Below, piece after piece: positions 1 through 8,953 of a stretch of 64,000 nucleotides of DNA; the stretch's first letter is position 1; every line of letters begins with the position of its first letter. Location: positions 186,001 to 250,000 of the forward strand of contig JAJPHZ010000016.1 of the NCBI GenBank assembly GCA_021325025.1. Direction: 5' to 3'. The position numbers and the translations under genes were made by a program. Under the pieces are notes generated by a model. The model did not search any database, was not told the DNA's origin, and worked only from the letters and a program-made list of their open reading frames with translations. The DNA is from Pseudomonadota bacterium. Its GTDB lineage: Bacteria; Desulfobacterota; Binatia; Binatales; Binataceae.

Positions 1-270
1 AAGGACAACTATATGACGTTTTGCGTCAAGTGCCACGGCGCGACCGGACAGGGCAACGGCCCGGCGGCCGCGACCCTGCATACCAAGCCGCGCAACTATA
101 CCGATTGTGCGCTGATGGCGAAGATCCCCGACGACACCCTGTTCAAGGCCATCAAGGACGGCGGAGCGTCGGTCGGTCTGAGTCCTGAAATGCCGTCGTG
201 GTCCAAGGGCTTTGACGACGACGAGATCCGCGGCCTGGTCGCCTACGTGCGCACCTTCTGCAAAAAGTAG
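1..270 (+). CDS. Monoheme cytochrome c, 5' end outside the window
   Basis: The reading frame is open from base 1, so the visible ATG at 13 is probably internal and the start lies upstream of the window. The piece carries one heme-binding motif, CVKCH, followed by the usual Gly-rich loop, and near its end a Met in 'SPEMPSW' that is the expected distal heme ligand of a class I cytochrome c. The C-terminal helix ('GLVAYVRTFCKK') is also typical. It ends 11 bp before the GltD-like flavoprotein and leads the cytochrome b/Rieske operon, so it is most likely the soluble or exported electron acceptor or donor of that complex. Signal peptide and full length cannot be judged from here. Confidence 0.85.
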   Translation, partial: KDNYMTFCVKCHGATGQGNGPAAATLHTKPRNYTDCALMAKIPDDTLFKAIKDGGASVGLSPEMPSWSKGFDDDEIRGLVAYVRTFCKK

Positions 271-281
271 AGCGAGGCGGC

Positions 282-2192
282 GTGGCATCGGGTGCAAAGG
301 TCGACGCTCAAGCACGCGACCTGTGGTGGTTTCGCCGCAACGTCCCTTGTCTTGAAGCCTGTCCGGTCAAGACCGACGCCGGCCGCTACGTGCAACTGAT
401 CGCCGAGGGGCGCTTTGCCGAAGCCTATCGCGTCGCGCGCTCGCCCAATCCAATCGCTTCGATTTGCGGTCATGCCTGCGGTGCGCCCTGCGAAGACGCC
501 TGCCGGCGCGGCAAGCTCGACGCTCCGGTTACGATCCGCGCCCTCAAGCGTTTCGTCAACGAGCAGTTCGGTCCCGAGTCGCTGTCCCACACCACGCTCA
601 GCGCGGTGCTGGCCGGCGATATGGGCGGCGGCAGCACCACGCCCGGACACGGCGAATTTCTCCACGGCGCTCGGCGCGATCAGGCCGTCGCCGTCATCGG
701 TGCCGGACCGGCGGGATTGGCCTGCGCGCACGACCTGGGATTGCTGGGCTACAAGGTGACGGTCTTCGAAGCGCAGCCGCATCCCGGCGGCATGCTCCGA
801 TACGGCATTCCCACCTATCGTCTGCCGCGCGAGGTGATCGACAAGCAGGTCGAGGAAATCGAAGCGCTGGGCGTGGAATTCCGTTATCAGACGCCGCTGC
901 GCCCGGGTTTCGGCATCGAAGAGATATTGCGCCTGGGCCACCAGGCCGTGTTCATCGCGGTGGGAGCTTCGCGCGGGCGTCAGCTGCAACTGGAAGGCGG
1001 CGATGCCGACGGCGTGATCAACGCGATCGACTACCTGTTCAACATCAACCGCGGCTACCGCCTGGGAATCGGGCGGCGGGTGGTGGTGGTCGGCGGCGGC
1101 CTGGTCGCGATCGATGCGGCGCGCACCGCGATGCGTGCGATGCTGCCCGGACTGGCGGCAATCCCGCCCGACGAGGAAGCCGCCGTGGAGGCCGGCACGA
1201 TGCGCGTGGCGCTGGACGCCGCGCGCGAGGCGGCGCGCCGCGGCGCCCTGGAAGTGGTGGTGGTCAGCCTTGAATCCGAGCGCGAGATGCCCGCGATGCG
1301 CTCGGCGCAAGGGCGCGAAGAGTTGGAGGCCGCGCGCGAAGAGGGCGTCAGCCTGATGCCCGGATGGGGTCCGCGCCGGGTGCGGGTCGAAAACGGCCGC
1401 GTCAGCGGGCTTGAGCTGGTGCGATGCGTGCGCACTTATGACGAAGCGGGCCGCTTCCGCCCCCAGTTCGACGACAACCAGCGCAAAACCGTGGAAGCCG
1501 AAACCATCATCCTCGCCGTCGGACAAGCGCCCGACCTGTCGTTTCTAACGCCGGCCGATGGCCTGGAGGTCACGCCAGCGGGTACGTTGCGCATCGATCC
1601 GTTGACGCTTGCCACTTCAAGGCCGGGCGTCTTCGCGGGCGGCGATGCTGCCTTTCCTCCGGGGCTGCTCATTACCGCCGCCGGGCAGGGCAAGCTCGCG
1701 GCGCGATCGATTCATGCCTACCTGCGCGGCAAGCCCTTGGGCGAGCCGCGCATGCACGTGCAAGTCGAGGAGCTCCCCACCGACACGTACACGATGGCAC
1801 CGCGGTACGAGCAGATTGCGCGCGACATCCCGGTGGTGCCGCTGGATCGCCGCAGCGGTATCACCGAAATCGAATTGCGCTATCCCGAGGCGGAGGCTCG
1901 CGCGCAGGGCCAGCGATGCCTGTACTGTCACATTCATCCGATCTATGACGGCACCAAGTGCATCCTGTGCAATCGATGCGTCGACATCTGCCCCGAGCAC
2001 TGTCTGCATTTCGTGCTGGAGGGCGACTTGAACGACGCGGCGGTGCTTGAAGGCAGGAGCGCGGCGGGACAAACCTCCAGTGTCTTTCTTTATGACGAGG
2101 AGATCTGCATCCGCTGCGGGCTGTGCGCGATTCGATGCCCGACTGCGGCGATTACGATGGAACGCTTTCGCTTTGAGGAGCGGCAGGAGTGA
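282..2192 (+). CDS. GltD-like FAD-dependent NAD(P) oxidoreductase with N- and C-terminal Fe-S domains
   Basis: 636 residues from a GTG start. The N-terminal part has the Cys pattern of the GltD/dihydropyrimidine dehydrogenase Fe-S domain (C23, C27, C62, C66, C70, C74). The FAD loop VIGAGPAGL lies near residue 138 and the NAD(P) loop VVVGGG near 267, where the usual GGGNTAMD reads [10 protein letters not shown]. The second FAD segment 'GVFAGGDAA' is present. The C-terminus adds a ferredoxin-like domain with [12 protein letters not shown] (about 560) and [12 protein letters not shown] (about 609). The protein is expected to pass electrons between NAD(P)H and the membrane complex encoded downstream. 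Its stop codon overlaps the Rieske start, so the two are probably translationally coupled. A role as a true glutamate synthase subunit is unlikely because no gltB is nearby and the partners are respiratory. Confidence 0.88.
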   Translation: MASGAKVDAQARDLWWFRRNVPCLEACPVKTDAGRYVQLIAEGRFAEAYRVARSPNPIASICGHACGAPCEDACRRGKLDAPVTIRALKRFVNEQFGPESLSHTTLSAVLAGDMGGGSTTPGHGEFLHGARRDQAVAVIGAGPAGLACAHDLGLLGYKVTVFEAQPHPGGMLRYGIPTYRLPREVIDKQVEEIEALGVEFRYQTPLRPGFGIEEILRLGHQAVFIAVGASRGRQLQLEGGDADGVINAIDYLFNINRGYRLGIGRRVVVVGGGLVAIDAARTAMRAMLPGLAAIPPDEEAAVEAGTMRVALDAAREAARRGALEVVVVSLESEREMPAMRSAQGREELEAAREEGVSLMPGWGPRRVRVENGRVSGLELVRCVRTYDEAGRFRPQFDDNQRKTVEAETIILAVGQAPDLSFLTPADGLEVTPAGTLRIDPLTLATSRPGVFAGGDAAFPPGLLITAAGQGKLAARSIHAYLRGKPLGEPRMHVQVEELPTDTYTMAPRYEQIARDIPVVPLDRRSGITEIELRYPEAEARAQGQRCLYCHIHPIYDGTKCILCNRCVDICPEHCLHFVLEGDLNDAAVLEGRSAAGQTSSVFLYDEEICIRCGLCAIRCPTAAITMERFRFEERQE

Positions 2193-2650
2193 TGGAGACC
2201 GACCGGCGCACGATTCTGCGATGGCTGGGCAAGGGGTCGGTGTTCGCCGCATTCATCGCGCAGATAGGCGCCGCGGCGCGCGCGTTTTTTCCCAACGTGC
2301 TCTACGAACCGCCCAGCACGTTCAAGCTGGAGCGACCCGAGGACTATCCGCAGGGCTATAGCTTCAATTCCGAGCATCGGCTGTTCGTGGTGCGCGCGGC
2401 GAACAAATTTCACGTCATTTCCGCGATCTGCACTCATCTGGGATGCACCGTTCAATGGCGTGGCACGGAATTCGATTGCCCCTGCCACGGCAGCCGCTTT
2501 GACGCCAACGGCAATGTGATCGCCGGACCTGCGCCGCGTCCGCTGCCTTGGTTTGAGGTGTCATTGTCGCCCGACGGCCTGCTGGAAGTCGATAGCGCCG
2601 AAACCGTGCCGCAAGGTTCCGCCTTTACCACACCGACGGAGAAGGCGTGA
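2192..2650 (+). CDS. Rieske [2Fe-2S] protein of a cytochrome b complex
   Basis: 152 residues from the ATG at 2192; a GTG one codon earlier is also possible, and GGCAGGAG just upstream is a good ribosome site. The N-terminus has a charged stretch and a hydrophobic anchor (about 11-33) resembling a Tat-type anchor, though only one Arg pair (RR at 5-6) is present. The cluster ligands are all visible: C80 and H82 in CTHLGC, C96 and H99 in CPCHGS, with C85 and C98 for the stabilising disulfide. The segment '[10 protein letters not shown]' is typical of QcrA/PetC. It sits between the flavoprotein (1 bp overlap) and cytochrome b (3 bp gap), so it is the Rieske subunit of this complex. Confidence 0.93.
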   Translation: METDRRTILRWLGKGSVFAAFIAQIGAAARAFFPNVLYEPPSTFKLERPEDYPQGYSFNSEHRLFVVRAANKFHVISAICTHLGCTVQWRGTEFDCPCHGSRFDANGNVIAGPAPRPLPWFEVSLSPDGLLEVDSAETVPQGSAFTTPTEKA

Positions 2651-2653
2651 GGC

Positions 2654-3955
2654 GTGGCTACAAGCGTGCAGCGATGGTGGCACAAGCTGGTGTGGCCGTG
2701 GTCGCCCTTAAGCGAGCGCGAAGCCTCCGAAGCCATCGTGCGCAATCTGTGGCTGCATTGGTTTCCGGCCAAGGTGTCGGGCCGCAGCATGTCATGGAGC
2801 TACAGCTTGTGGTTGGGCACTGTCGCGGCCTCCCTGTTCGTCATCCTGACCGTCACCGGCGTGATGCTGATGTTCTTTTACGTGCCCTCCACCGAGCGCG
2901 CCTACGGCAGTATCAAGGACCTTCAGTACGCGGTCAGCTTCGGGCGCATTTTGCGCAATCAGCATCGATGGGCGGCCGAAGGCATGGTGGCGTTGGTGTT
3001 TATCCACATGGCGCGGGTGTTCTTCACCGGCGCCTATCGCGGCGCACGCGTGCTGAACTGGCTGGTTGGCGTCGCTCTGCTGCTGCTCACCCTGATGTTG
3101 TCCTTCACCGGCTATCTGCTGCCCTGGGATCAACTCGCCTACTGGGCGATCACGGTCGGAACCAATATCGCCAGCGAAGCGCCGGTTCTGGGCCCCACCT
3201 TCAAATATCTGTTGCTCGGCGGCCACTTCGTGGGCCAACAGACGCTGCTGCGCTTCTACGTCCTGCACGTCTTCTTTCTGCCCGCGGTGGTCTGGATCCT
3301 GTTCGCCTATCATATGTGGCGCGTGCGCAAGGACGGCGGGCTGGCCGCGATCGAGCCGCTACGCGCGATGCGCCGCGCCGAGCCCAAGGAGATGCCGCGC
3401 TCCAAGAGCTACTCGCTGTTCGGGCTGACGCCCGGCACGTCGGTGGCGGTTATGAGTTCGATGGGGCTGGAGGAGCGCGATCAGGTGGCGTCCTCGCCCA
3501 ACCTGACGCGGCGGATGATCCTGGTCTTCCTGGTCGTGTTCAACATCACCCTGCTGCTGTCGCTGCTGGTAAACGCTCCCCTGGAAGGTCCGGCCAATCC
3601 TTCGGTCACGCCCAATCCGGCCAAGGCGCCATGGTATTTTGTGTGGCTGCAGGAACTGGTTGCTTCGACCACCGTGCACTTGGGCAAGGTCACTATCAGC
3701 GGCGGCCTGGTCGGCGGGATCCTGGTTCCGGGCGTGCTGCTCGCAGCTTTGATCCTGTGGCCGTTTTTCGATCGTTCTACGGTCAGCGCCGAGGGCGTAT
3801 GGTTTGCGCGTGAGCGTACGCGCCAGAACGTGGTATTCGCGGTCATAACCGTCGCCATCATCATCCTCATCATAGTCGGCATGTACCTGCGCGGCCCCTA
3901 TTGGCGTCTGTATTGGCCATGGAGTCCGCGTCCAGTGCTGCCCCGGGTGCTGTGA
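2654..3955 (+). CDS. Cytochrome b (b6-type N-terminal domain fused to C-terminal domain)
   Basis: 433 residues from GTG. This is a polytopic membrane protein holding two b hemes: H104 and H118 form the first pair of bundle His residues, and H205 and H220 the second. The 14/15 spacing, with the 'HRW' motif after the first His, matches cytochrome b6 rather than mitochondrial-type cytochrome b (14/14). The C-terminal half (after about 285) has three further membrane helices, so the equivalents of b6 and subunit IV are one polypeptide. Quinol oxidation with the Rieske protein is the expected role. It lies in the middle of the operon, 12 bp before the tetraheme cytochrome. Confidence 0.92.
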   Translation: MATSVQRWWHKLVWPWSPLSEREASEAIVRNLWLHWFPAKVSGRSMSWSYSLWLGTVAASLFVILTVTGVMLMFFYVPSTERAYGSIKDLQYAVSFGRILRNQHRWAAEGMVALVFIHMARVFFTGAYRGARVLNWLVGVALLLLTLMLSFTGYLLPWDQLAYWAITVGTNIASEAPVLGPTFKYLLLGGHFVGQQTLLRFYVLHVFFLPAVVWILFAYHMWRVRKDGGLAAIEPLRAMRRAEPKEMPRSKSYSLFGLTPGTSVAVMSSMGLEERDQVASSPNLTRRMILVFLVVFNITLLLSLLVNAPLEGPANPSVTPNPAKAPWYFVWLQELVASTTVHLGKVTISGGLVGGILVPGVLLAALILWPFFDRSTVSAEGVWFARERTRQNVVFAVITVAIIILIIVGMYLRGPYWRLYWPWSPRPVLPRVL

Positions 3956-3967
3956 GGGTGGTACACG

Positions 3968-4903
3968 ATGCCCGGCCGCCCGGAGCAATCTTTCGAACGC
4001 GAGGACTTCGCCTGGCTGGTCGTGATGTCGCTGGTGTTTTTCGCGCTGGTGGCGATTGCGCTATGGCGCGAGTATGCGACGCCGTGGCGTCCCTGGCAGC
4101 GCCAGTTCAAGCTGACGCTGGCGCATGCCGGGCGCTTCGATGACGCGCGCAAGTTTCATCTTGGAATTCGCCAGATCTGGAATCCTGAGTTAGGCCTGGT
4201 CGATCGCTGCGTGTCGTGCCATCTGGGCTTTGAATGGGGCGGCATTCTGCCGGCCACCCTGCCGCAGCCGCTGACTCCCCATCCGGCGCCCGCCTTCATG
4301 GCACACCATCCCTTCGAACGCTTTGGCTGCACCACCTGTCACGCAGGTCAGGGATGGGCCACAACGGCGTACGGGGCGCACGAAGGCGGAGAGGGATGGG
4401 AGGAGCCGATGCTGTCGAAGCAGCTTGCCGAAAGCTGCGGCCTCAGCGAGGGCGAGCTGATCCAGATGCGCTGCAACTACTGTCATCGCCGCGACGTATC
4501 GACCGACGGCATGGACTCCATCAACTTGGCTAAAAAACTAATCAAAAAGAAGAAGTGCCTCATCTGCCATACCATCGAAGGACAGGGCGGACACACGGCG
4601 CCTGACCTGACCTACGAGGGCGATAAGAATCCCGAGCTGTTTGACTTCTCGCACGTCACCGGACCTAAGACGGTATTCAACTGGCATGTCGAGCACTTCA
4701 TCTCGGCCGGCAAGATAGCGCCCGGCACCGCGATGCCAGACTTCAACCTGCCGCCCGAGCAAGCACGTGCATTGGCGCTGCTGATGTTGAGCTGGCGGCG
4801 TATCAATTATCCGCCGCAATACATCCCGCAGCCCGCGGCCCAGTCCGCTCCCTCGCCGGCGCCGACCGCTTCCGCCCCGCAGACCGCGTCCCCCGCACAC
4901 TAA
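3968..4903 (+). CDS. Membrane-anchored tetraheme c-type cytochrome
   Basis: 311 residues. One membrane helix (about 15-34) is followed by an extracytoplasmic part with four CxxCH heme sites: CVSCH 81-85, CTTCH 121-125, CNYCH 169-173 and CLICH 197-201. The tail (about 285-311) is rich in Pro, Ala and Ser and is probably a flexible linker. It occupies the operon position where bc1 or b6f complexes carry cytochrome c1 or f, but resembles neither. It probably collects electrons from the Rieske centre and passes them to a soluble cytochrome such as the one at 1-270. A weak hairpin (4914-4936) follows the stop and may end the operon. Confidence 0.9.
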   Translation: MPGRPEQSFEREDFAWLVVMSLVFFALVAIALWREYATPWRPWQRQFKLTLAHAGRFDDARKFHLGIRQIWNPELGLVDRCVSCHLGFEWGGILPATLPQPLTPHPAPAFMAHHPFERFGCTTCHAGQGWATTAYGAHEGGEGWEEPMLSKQLAESCGLSEGELIQMRCNYCHRRDVSTDGMDSINLAKKLIKKKKCLICHTIEGQGGHTAPDLTYEGDKNPELFDFSHVTGPKTVFNWHVEHFISAGKIAPGTAMPDFNLPPEQARALALLMLSWRRINYPPQYIPQPAAQSAPSPAPTASAPQTASPAH

Positions 4904-4913
4904 GCGAGAGCGC

Positions 4914-4936
4914 ATGGTTTCGGCGGTTCAAACCAT
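4914..4936. terminator. Weak inverted repeat after the cytochrome operon
   Basis: ATGGTTT at 4914-4920 and AAACCAT at 4930-4936 form a 7-bp stem with a 9-nt loop, 10 bp past the tetraheme cytochrome stop. There is no clear T tract. It could mark the operon end, but its low GC content makes this uncertain. Nothing else was recognised in the gap 4904-5153. Confidence 0.3.
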
Positions 4937-5153
4937 ATCTGGTCAGCTCAGGTCCGCCCGGCTCTTACCTACGCCGACTCGTCGAGGCTCACCGTTGATG
5001 GTGGCGCTAGCGACAAACGCTCGCGCTTCGTCGACAGGCAGTGCGGAAACCCGGTACAACGGGTAATCATTGGTGCGCGTGACGGATACCGGCCGTCATG
5101 CAAGACTGTGCGTCAATGGCACAATTCAAAATGGCCTGATTTACCGAGGACGG

Positions 5154-6683
5154 GTGAAACAGTACGACGAGATTATCGTGGGTGCGGGTTCGGCAGGCGC
5201 GGTGGTCGCCGCGCGGCTGAGCCAGGCACCCGAGCGCCAGGTGTTGCTGCTGGAGGCGGGGCCGGACTATCCCAGCGTCGAAGAGCTGCCCGGAGATTTG
5301 CGCGACCCGTGGATTTCGCTGGTCGCGCATGATTGGGGATTTGCGGCCACGGCTACGCCCGGACGCCAGTTTCCCTATCCGCGCGGCAAGGTCACCGGCG
5401 GCTCATCGGCGGTCAACAATGCCGCCGCGACGCGCGGCCTGCCGCCGGACTTCGCGCGATGGGTTGAGCTGGGCAACACCGAATGGAGCTTCGAGCAGGT
5501 TTTACCCTGGTATCGCAAGCTCGAGCACGACGCCGACCGCGACGGCGATTTCCACGGCAAAGGCGGCCCGATCTGGATCGAGCGGCCGCACCGTGTGCAG
5601 CCGCTGAGCCGCGCCTTCATCGACGCGGCCGTTGCGATCGGATGTGCCGAGGTCGATGACCTCAACGCCCCCACGGCGATTGGCGCGGGCGCGGTGCCGC
5701 ACAATGTTCGCGACGGCATCCGGCAGTCGACGGCGCTGGCTTACCTGCTTGCGGCGCGCTCGCGTCCCAACCTCACAGTGCGCAGCCGATGCCTGGTCAA
5801 CCGGATCTTGATCGAACGCAACAAGGCCGTCGGGGTGGAGGCGGACGCAGGCGCGGGCGGCGAAAAGTTTTTCGGCCGGCGGATAACGCTTTGTGCGGGT
5901 GCAATCGGCTCGCCGGCGATCCTGATGCGCTCGGGAATCGGCGCACATGCTGAACTGGAGCGTCTGGGAATAGGGGTGGCGGTTGACCTGCCGGGAGTCG
6001 GAGCCAACCTGATCGATCATCCCGTGATCATGGTGGTGGCGCGGGCGAAGACCGGCGTCGAGCACGATCCCGACGTGTTCTGGGAGGTCACTTTACGCGG
6101 CAATGCGGGGGGTTCGGCCCGCCCGCACGAGATGATGTTCCCGCTGCTCAGTGCCTATGGCGAAAAAATCCTGCGCGATTATTTCGCCGCGCCCGGCTAC
6201 CCGGTGATCGCGCTGTGTCCCGCCCTGCAACAGCCGCGCTCGCGCGGCACGCTTACGCTGACCAGCGCCGATCCGCGCTTGGCGCCAAAAATCGATCTCA
6301 ACATGTTCAGCCATCCCGACGACCTGCGCCTGGTGGCGGAGGGGATGCATATCGCGCGTTCACTCCTGCTGCGGCCGGAACTGGCCGGCTACGTCGATCG
6401 AATCGCGGCGCCCGACGCGCCAACCTTCAGCTCACGGGAGCGGCTTGCGGATTACATCCGCGCCAACTGCTATACCGGCTACCATCCGGTGGGCACGTGC
6501 CGGATGGGACCGGAGTGTGAGCGGGGTGCGGTGGTCGATCAGCACGGCCGCGTGCGCGGCATATCCCAATTGCGCGCCGCCGACGCCTCGATCATGCCCA
6601 ATATTGTCAGCGCGCCGACCAACCTGACCTGCATCATGATCGGCGAACGCATAGCCGATTGGTTGTGCGAGGAGCAGGACTGA
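5154..6683 (+). CDS. GMC family FAD-dependent oxidoreductase (choline/alcohol dehydrogenase-like)
   Basis: 509 residues from the GTG at 5154. The frame is open back to a GTG at 5070, but the FAD-binding strand 'YDEIIVGAGSAGAV' begins two codons after 5154, and GAGGA lies just upstream, which favours the shorter form. GMC hallmarks are the N-terminal dinucleotide fold, the GKVTGGSSAVN signature, the family's C-terminal 'YHPVGTCRMG' carrying the catalytic His, and the terminal 'NLTCIMIGERIADWL' helix. It oxidises a primary alcohol or a related hydroxyl compound; the substrate cannot be told from sequence. No signal peptide is seen. It converges on the TPR glycosyltransferase gene (19 bp between stops) and has no obvious partner. 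Confidence 0.9.
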   Translation: MKQYDEIIVGAGSAGAVVAARLSQAPERQVLLLEAGPDYPSVEELPGDLRDPWISLVAHDWGFAATATPGRQFPYPRGKVTGGSSAVNNAAATRGLPPDFARWVELGNTEWSFEQVLPWYRKLEHDADRDGDFHGKGGPIWIERPHRVQPLSRAFIDAAVAIGCAEVDDLNAPTAIGAGAVPHNVRDGIRQSTALAYLLAARSRPNLTVRSRCLVNRILIERNKAVGVEADAGAGGEKFFGRRITLCAGAIGSPAILMRSGIGAHAELERLGIGVAVDLPGVGANLIDHPVIMVVARAKTGVEHDPDVFWEVTLRGNAGGSARPHEMMFPLLSAYGEKILRDYFAAPGYPVIALCPALQQPRSRGTLTLTSADPRLAPKIDLNMFSHPDDLRLVAEGMHIARSLLLRPELAGYVDRIAAPDAPTFSSRERLADYIRANCYTGYHPVGTCRMGPECERGAVVDQHGRVRGISQLRAADASIMPNIVSAPTNLTCIMIGERIADWLCEEQD

Positions 6684-6702
6684 CCAAACGGCCCAGCCAG
6701 GT

Positions 6703-8808
6703 TCAGTCGGGCGCGTTGACCGCCTGCGGCTGCAGGTCGCGCTCGATCGCTGCAAGCAGCGCGCGCGCGTTGGGATTGTCGGGCGCCGCGCGCAGCACCA
6801 GTTGACATTGCTCCAGCGCCTCGCGATTGCGGCCGAGGTTGTGCAGCGTCAGCGCGATCAGGAAGCGCACGGTGGTGTTGCCGGGTACCACTCTTTGCGC
6901 TTGTTCATAGACTTCCAGAGCGTCCTGGTAGCGGCGCTGCAGCGCCATCGCCGAGCCCAGCATCAGCAGCGCCCGGGGATCGTCGGGTGCGGATGCCAGC
7001 AGCTCCTTGAGCTGGCGTTCGGCGCCCGCCCCGTCCTTATGCGCGAGCTTGATGCGCGCGCGTGCCAACGCCACTTCGAAGGCGGAGCCGGGCAGCGCCT
7101 GGGCCTGTGCGAAGGCGGCTTCGCTGGCGAGGTGGTCGTCGGCCGCGTCGTAGAGCTGGGCCAGTTCGATGTAAGCGCTGGCGGGCGGATGGGGCAGATG
7201 CTTAAGCGCGTGGTCGGCCTCGCGCGCAGCCTGCACGTAACGCCCCTGCTGCGCGTGGACCATCGCCAGGTCATATTCGGCGGCGTAATCGCCCGCGTCG
7301 AGCTTCAGCGCCGTGCTCAATTCGCGCTCGGCCCCGGCCAGATCGCCCACCCCCTGCAACGCCATCCCCAGCCGGTTGTGACAGAAGCCGGAATCCGGGA
7401 AGCGCTCGATGCATCGTCCGAACAGCGTGATCTCGTCGTGCCAGAAATGCTGCACCTGCCACAACGTCAGACCATAGAGCATCGCTAACAAGCCCACCGC
7501 CGCCCCCAAAGGTCGCCGCAGAGCGGGATAGGCGCGCCCGATCGCGCCCAACGCCGTTCCCGCCGCCAGACAGTATCCAAACGAACTCAAGTACAGGTAG
7601 CGATCGGCGACCAGCGCGTTGGGATAGAGGATACCGAGGTTAAGCACCGGCCCCATCGCGATGAACACCCACGCCGCCGCAAACAGATAAAGCTTGCGCT
7701 TGGGACTCGCGGCCAGCCCGAGCCAGCCGGCGATGGCGATCAGGCTGAGGCCCGCCGCCGGCATCCAGAAATCAGGCGAGGCGGCGCTGTTCACCCAGGT
7801 GATGCGATGAGAGGGACCGGCCTGCCAGGGGATGACGATGTCGGCGAGGTTGTGGACCACGACTGAAGGCACGGTCAGGATGATCTGCGCCAGCGTCGCC
7901 TGATTGTTGACGTCGCGCTTGCTGATGAATCCCAGCACGGCCAGCCGCGCGCCAAGATAAAGTATCGCCAGCGCGACAAAGGGGACGGCCGCGGCCAACG
8001 CGCTTCGGCTGCGCTCCCACAGCCCCACCGGCCGCGGCGCCTGATTTGGCAGGAGGTCGAGACGTTGACGCTTTTCAAACAAAAAGGTGTGCGCGGCGAT
8101 CAGCAGCGGAAACGCGATTGCGCTTTCATGGCTGAGCAGCGCGCCGCCAAACATCGCCAGCGACCAAGCGGAGCCTTTATGCCACCCCTCGTCGCGACAG
8201 CGCAGATAGAAGTAAAAGGCGCCCAACTGCAGCGTGCCGGCCAGCGACTCGGGAATCGCGGTGGCCCAAATCACCGCTTCGGCGTGCACCGGCAGCAGAC
8301 CGAAGAGCAACGCCGTCAGCAGGCCGGCGGTGCGGTCCGCGGCCAGCCGAACGGCAATCCCGTAAACGAACAGCACCGCCGCCACGTGCAGTCCGACCAT
8401 CAGCGCGTGCGGACCCACCGGATTGAGTCCGAAGACCTGGTAGTTGAGCCCCAGCCAGATGTCCTGCAGCGGGCGGTAATAGTGGCTTTGCGGCAGATGG
8501 GCCGGGTCGCGGAACCACCAACTGTCATTAGTCAGCGCCTTCCACAGAAACGACCACTGGCCGATATAGCGATTGACGATGATCATCTCGTGGTCGTCGA
8601 ACACGTAGCCGTTGCCCAGGCATCGCAGGTAGATCAGGGCGGTCAGGACGGCGACCGCGGCGATTGACAGGGAATCGCTGATGCGGATGCGCTGCCATAG
8701 ATCCGGACGCGGCTCCGGGGCCCGGCGGGTGGTTTTTTTTGCTTTGGCGGGCGTGGATTTCATGCGACCGTCGCCCGCACCATTATGCATCAAAACTCGC
8801 GCCTGCAT
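6703..8808 (-). CDS. Multi-pass membrane glycosyltransferase-like protein with C-terminal TPR repeats (TMTC-like)
   Basis: 701 residues; starts at 8790 or 8763 (MKSTPAK) are also possible. After a basic N-terminus, about ten or more hydrophobic helices span residues 30-460. The first periplasmic loop has the acidic 'FDDHE' motif, as in GT-C enzymes that use polyprenyl-phosphate sugars (PMT/TMTC type). Residues about 480-690 are TPR-like helical repeats ('NRLGMALQGVGDLAGAEREL', 'DYAAEYDLAMVHAQQGRY', 'PRALLMLGSAMALQRRY'). This matches the TMTC O-mannosyltransferase layout, so O-glycosylation of exported proteins is a reasonable inference. It lies 145 bp downstream of, and on the same strand as, the secreted NHL-repeat protein. 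Confidence 0.8.
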   Translation of the reverse strand: MQARVLMHNGAGDGRMKSTPAKAKKTTRRAPEPRPDLWQRIRISDSLSIAAVAVLTALIYLRCLGNGYVFDDHEMIIVNRYIGQWSFLWKALTNDSWWFRDPAHLPQSHYYRPLQDIWLGLNYQVFGLNPVGPHALMVGLHVAAVLFVYGIAVRLAADRTAGLLTALLFGLLPVHAEAVIWATAIPESLAGTLQLGAFYFYLRCRDEGWHKGSAWSLAMFGGALLSHESAIAFPLLIAAHTFLFEKRQRLDLLPNQAPRPVGLWERSRSALAAAVPFVALAILYLGARLAVLGFISKRDVNNQATLAQIILTVPSVVVHNLADIVIPWQAGPSHRITWVNSAASPDFWMPAAGLSLIAIAGWLGLAASPKRKLYLFAAAWVFIAMGPVLNLGILYPNALVADRYLYLSSFGYCLAAGTALGAIGRAYPALRRPLGAAVGLLAMLYGLTLWQVQHFWHDEITLFGRCIERFPDSGFCHNRLGMALQGVGDLAGAERELSTALKLDAGDYAAEYDLAMVHAQQGRYVQAAREADHALKHLPHPPASAYIELAQLYDAADDHLASEAAFAQAQALPGSAFEVALARARIKLAHKDGAGAERQLKELLASAPDDPRALLMLGSAMALQRRYQDALEVYEQAQRVVPGNTTVRFLIALTLHNLGRNREALEQCQLVLRAAPDNPNARALLAAIERDLQPQAVNAPD

Positions 8809-8953
8809 TGCGGAATGCAGCCCCGGATGCGGGCGCGGCGGGCGGATATTTAACTAATAAATGCAATAGATGCTAAAGACGCAACTTGCTTTTTATCACA
8901 TTGAGCTTCCGCCTATGAAACAAGGTGCGATCTATCATTACCCTAATGCGCAG

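Noticed and set aside
243..1526. 427-codon minus-strand ORF opposite the GltD-like gene
   Set aside because: It is a GC-rich antisense shadow. The plus strand encodes a complete flavoprotein with all cofactor motifs.
1918..1932. CLYCH motif in the GltD-like protein as a c-type heme site
   Set aside because: It falls within the Cys pattern of the ferredoxin-like domain of a protein without a signal peptide, so Fe-S binding is the better explanation.
5070..5153. Longer N-terminus of the GMC oxidoreductase
   Set aside because: The extra 28 residues have no family character, and the FAD fold begins right after GTG 5154, which has its own ribosome site.
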